A stretch of DNA of 64,000 nt from positions 456,563,004-456,627,003 of the forward strand of contig NC_085137.1 of the NCBI RefSeq assembly GCF_035046485.1, given 5' to 3'. The stretch's first letter is position 1. The number at the start of each line of letters is the position of its first letter. The notes beneath the pieces were generated by a model. The model was not told where the DNA came from and did not search any database. It saw nothing but the letters and a program-made list of their open reading frames with translations. This document shows positions 62,824 through 64,000 of the stretch, piece by piece. Source of the DNA: Aedes albopictus. Its lineage: Eukaryota > Arthropoda > Insecta > Diptera > Culicidae. Made by a program: the position numbers and the translations under genes.

Positions 62824-62870
62824 AATTCCGGGAGAAATTATTGGATCAATTCACAATTCTTGGATAGTAT
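62824..62870 (+). repeat. degenerate 12-bp repeat remnant
   Basis: aattccgggagaaattattgg continues the array interrupted by the hAT-like MITE. Confidence 0.5.
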
Positions 62871-63039
62871 CCCAAAAGACCATGATCCTTTGAAGCCGGA
62901 TTTTTTCCAAGCGTTATTACAGAGTTTTTTTCTACGTATTTCTGTGGTTTTGGTACTCAAAAGCATAAAAAGGGTGGAATATGATGCAATAGTTCCTTAT
63001 TTTCCCTTAATTTCCCCGACAGGGGAGAAAAAAAAACGG

Positions 63040-63335
63040 TAAATTCTTACACTATACAAAGCTACGATTTGGATTCTATCATGCCCAGTAAGTCTTCTGA
63101 AAGTTCAAAAGACAGCATCAGATCAGTCGGGATATCCTGAGTCATCCAAACTGTTCTTGAACTTAGATACTAGTCTACGGGTGTAACGGTAACTTCTTCC
63201 GTTATACAAAGCTACGATTTGTAATCTATCATGTCCAGTAAATCTTCTGAAAGTTCAAAAGAGAGTATCAGATCTATCGGGATATTCTAGATCATCAAAA
63301 CTGTTCTTGAGTTTAGATCCTAAACTTCATTATAT
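63040..63335. repeat. tandem duplication, 150-bp unit
   Basis: tatacaaagctacgatttg at 63053 recurs at 63203, with cttctgaaagttcaaaaga and aaactgttcttga following in both copies. Slightly diverged. Confidence 0.75.
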
Positions 63336-63398
63336 CTTAGCTGGGAGTTCTTAGTTGTAGGGATGTTTAGTAATCATGAAATATATCAAAGGTATGTA

Positions 63399-64000
63399 CA
63401 GGGGATGGCCAAAATGTTTGGGATAGGCAACTTTTTTTTCTCTCACAAAAAAGTTCAGTATGCTATAACTTTTCATAGAGCGCATCAAAAAATCTCAAAT
63501 TTTGACTGTTTGTCAACCTGTTATATGTGCATCATTGGTACAAATTTGGGCTTGATTGATTAATATTTCGCAAAGTTAGAACCGTTCGGATAAAACACCT
63601 TTTTTTAGACAACGCATTTTTGAGCTGTCATATCTCGGAAACCAGTAAACCGAATTGAATGAAATTTTGAACGTACACTAACAATATGTAAATGCTTCAC
63701 AAACTATTAAAACATAGATACTTTTTAAACGTTGAAAAAAGTTATCATGGATTGACACTTTTTGGACTTTTCTCGAAAAAATGTATTTTTTTTACATTAA
63801 TGTGAATAAATTTTAGTGTTGATATCCAAAGATTTTCCACTTCTGTTCTCAAATTATCTCTAATCAGATATATTAGAGCCTATTTAGATTGAAGGAAAAA
63901 CACATTTAATAATTTTTGTGTGGTATTGTTAATTTTACTTATTTTCCTCTATATGGGTAAAAATTTCAACCCGATATAACTTAATTCGCCGTGAGAAAAT
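63399..64000. mobile_element. left part of a TA-targeted foldback MITE, cut by the window end
   Basis: TA at 63397-63398 then CAGGGGATGGCCAAAATG, related to the CAGGGGATACTCAAAATA ends of 25866-26687, with similar interior motifs (atatctcggaaaccagtaaa). The right end lies beyond 64000. Confidence 0.6.

Noticed and set aside
49477..64000. C-terminal SARAH exon of hippo
   Set aside because: Looked for a frame like FLKFLTFDDLNQRL on the + strand and found none.

Overview
The window looks like a repeat-saturated stretch of a culicine (Aedes-type) mosquito genome. The only host gene I can support is a hippo (Hpo/MST1-2) kinase gene on the + strand, and almost everything else is mobile DNA. The species call is inference: it rests on insect-like hippo exons, Lian-like (LOA clade) and MosquI-like (I clade) non-LTR elements, tRNA-headed SINEs, and kilobases of a degenerate GGAATTCCTGGA-type 12-bp repeat.

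Layout. 1-5 kb: end of a decayed gag-like ORF1, the 12-bp repeat, and a 422-bp foldback MITE. 5-7 kb: a broken RTE-like reverse transcriptase (-) truncated at a Copia-like LTR fragment (+). 7.7-14.6 kb: two copies of a Lian-like element in opposite orientation, a 5' fragment (+) cut by a TIR element and a near-full-length decayed copy (-) cut by a TTAA MITE. 14.6-15.3 kb: a deleted RTE-like fragment. 17.1-25 kb: a large foldback element into which an intact, full-length 6.6-kb I-clade retrotransposon has inserted with a 13-bp target duplication. 25-30 kb: MITEs, a foldback element with tandem-motif ends, and the 12-bp repeat. 30.4-33.6 kb: an RTE-like element (-) split at its RT catalytic motif by a SINE-headed insertion with a 23-bp target duplication. 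33.7-35.6 kb: a 1.9-kb foldback element. 36-37.4 kb: a SINE and degenerate satellite-like sequence.

37.5-49.5 kb: three hippo exons. The first carries the kinase domain, and a 10.2-kb intron filled with repeats separates exon 2 from the Gln/Gly-rich exon 3. The C-terminal SARAH exon was not found and probably lies beyond 64 kb, which would make the right quarter of the window an intron. That part is a stack of nested insertions: a 2.3-kb TIR element with a possible small spliced ORF; a 2-kb head-to-head palindromic Penelope-like retroelement carrying one hammerhead-ribozyme motif per arm and a 12-bp target duplication; two hAT-like elements with exact 8-bp duplications inside the 12-bp repeat; Harbinger-like MITEs; and a tRNA-like gene.

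How the parts relate. Apart from hippo (growth-control kinase cascade), the coding sequences are retroelement proteins. The I element has both ORFs open with all endonuclease, RT and RNase H motifs, so it is the one element here that could encode its own mobilisation. The Lian, RTE and Penelope copies are defective. SINEs and MITEs would depend on enzymes encoded elsewhere.
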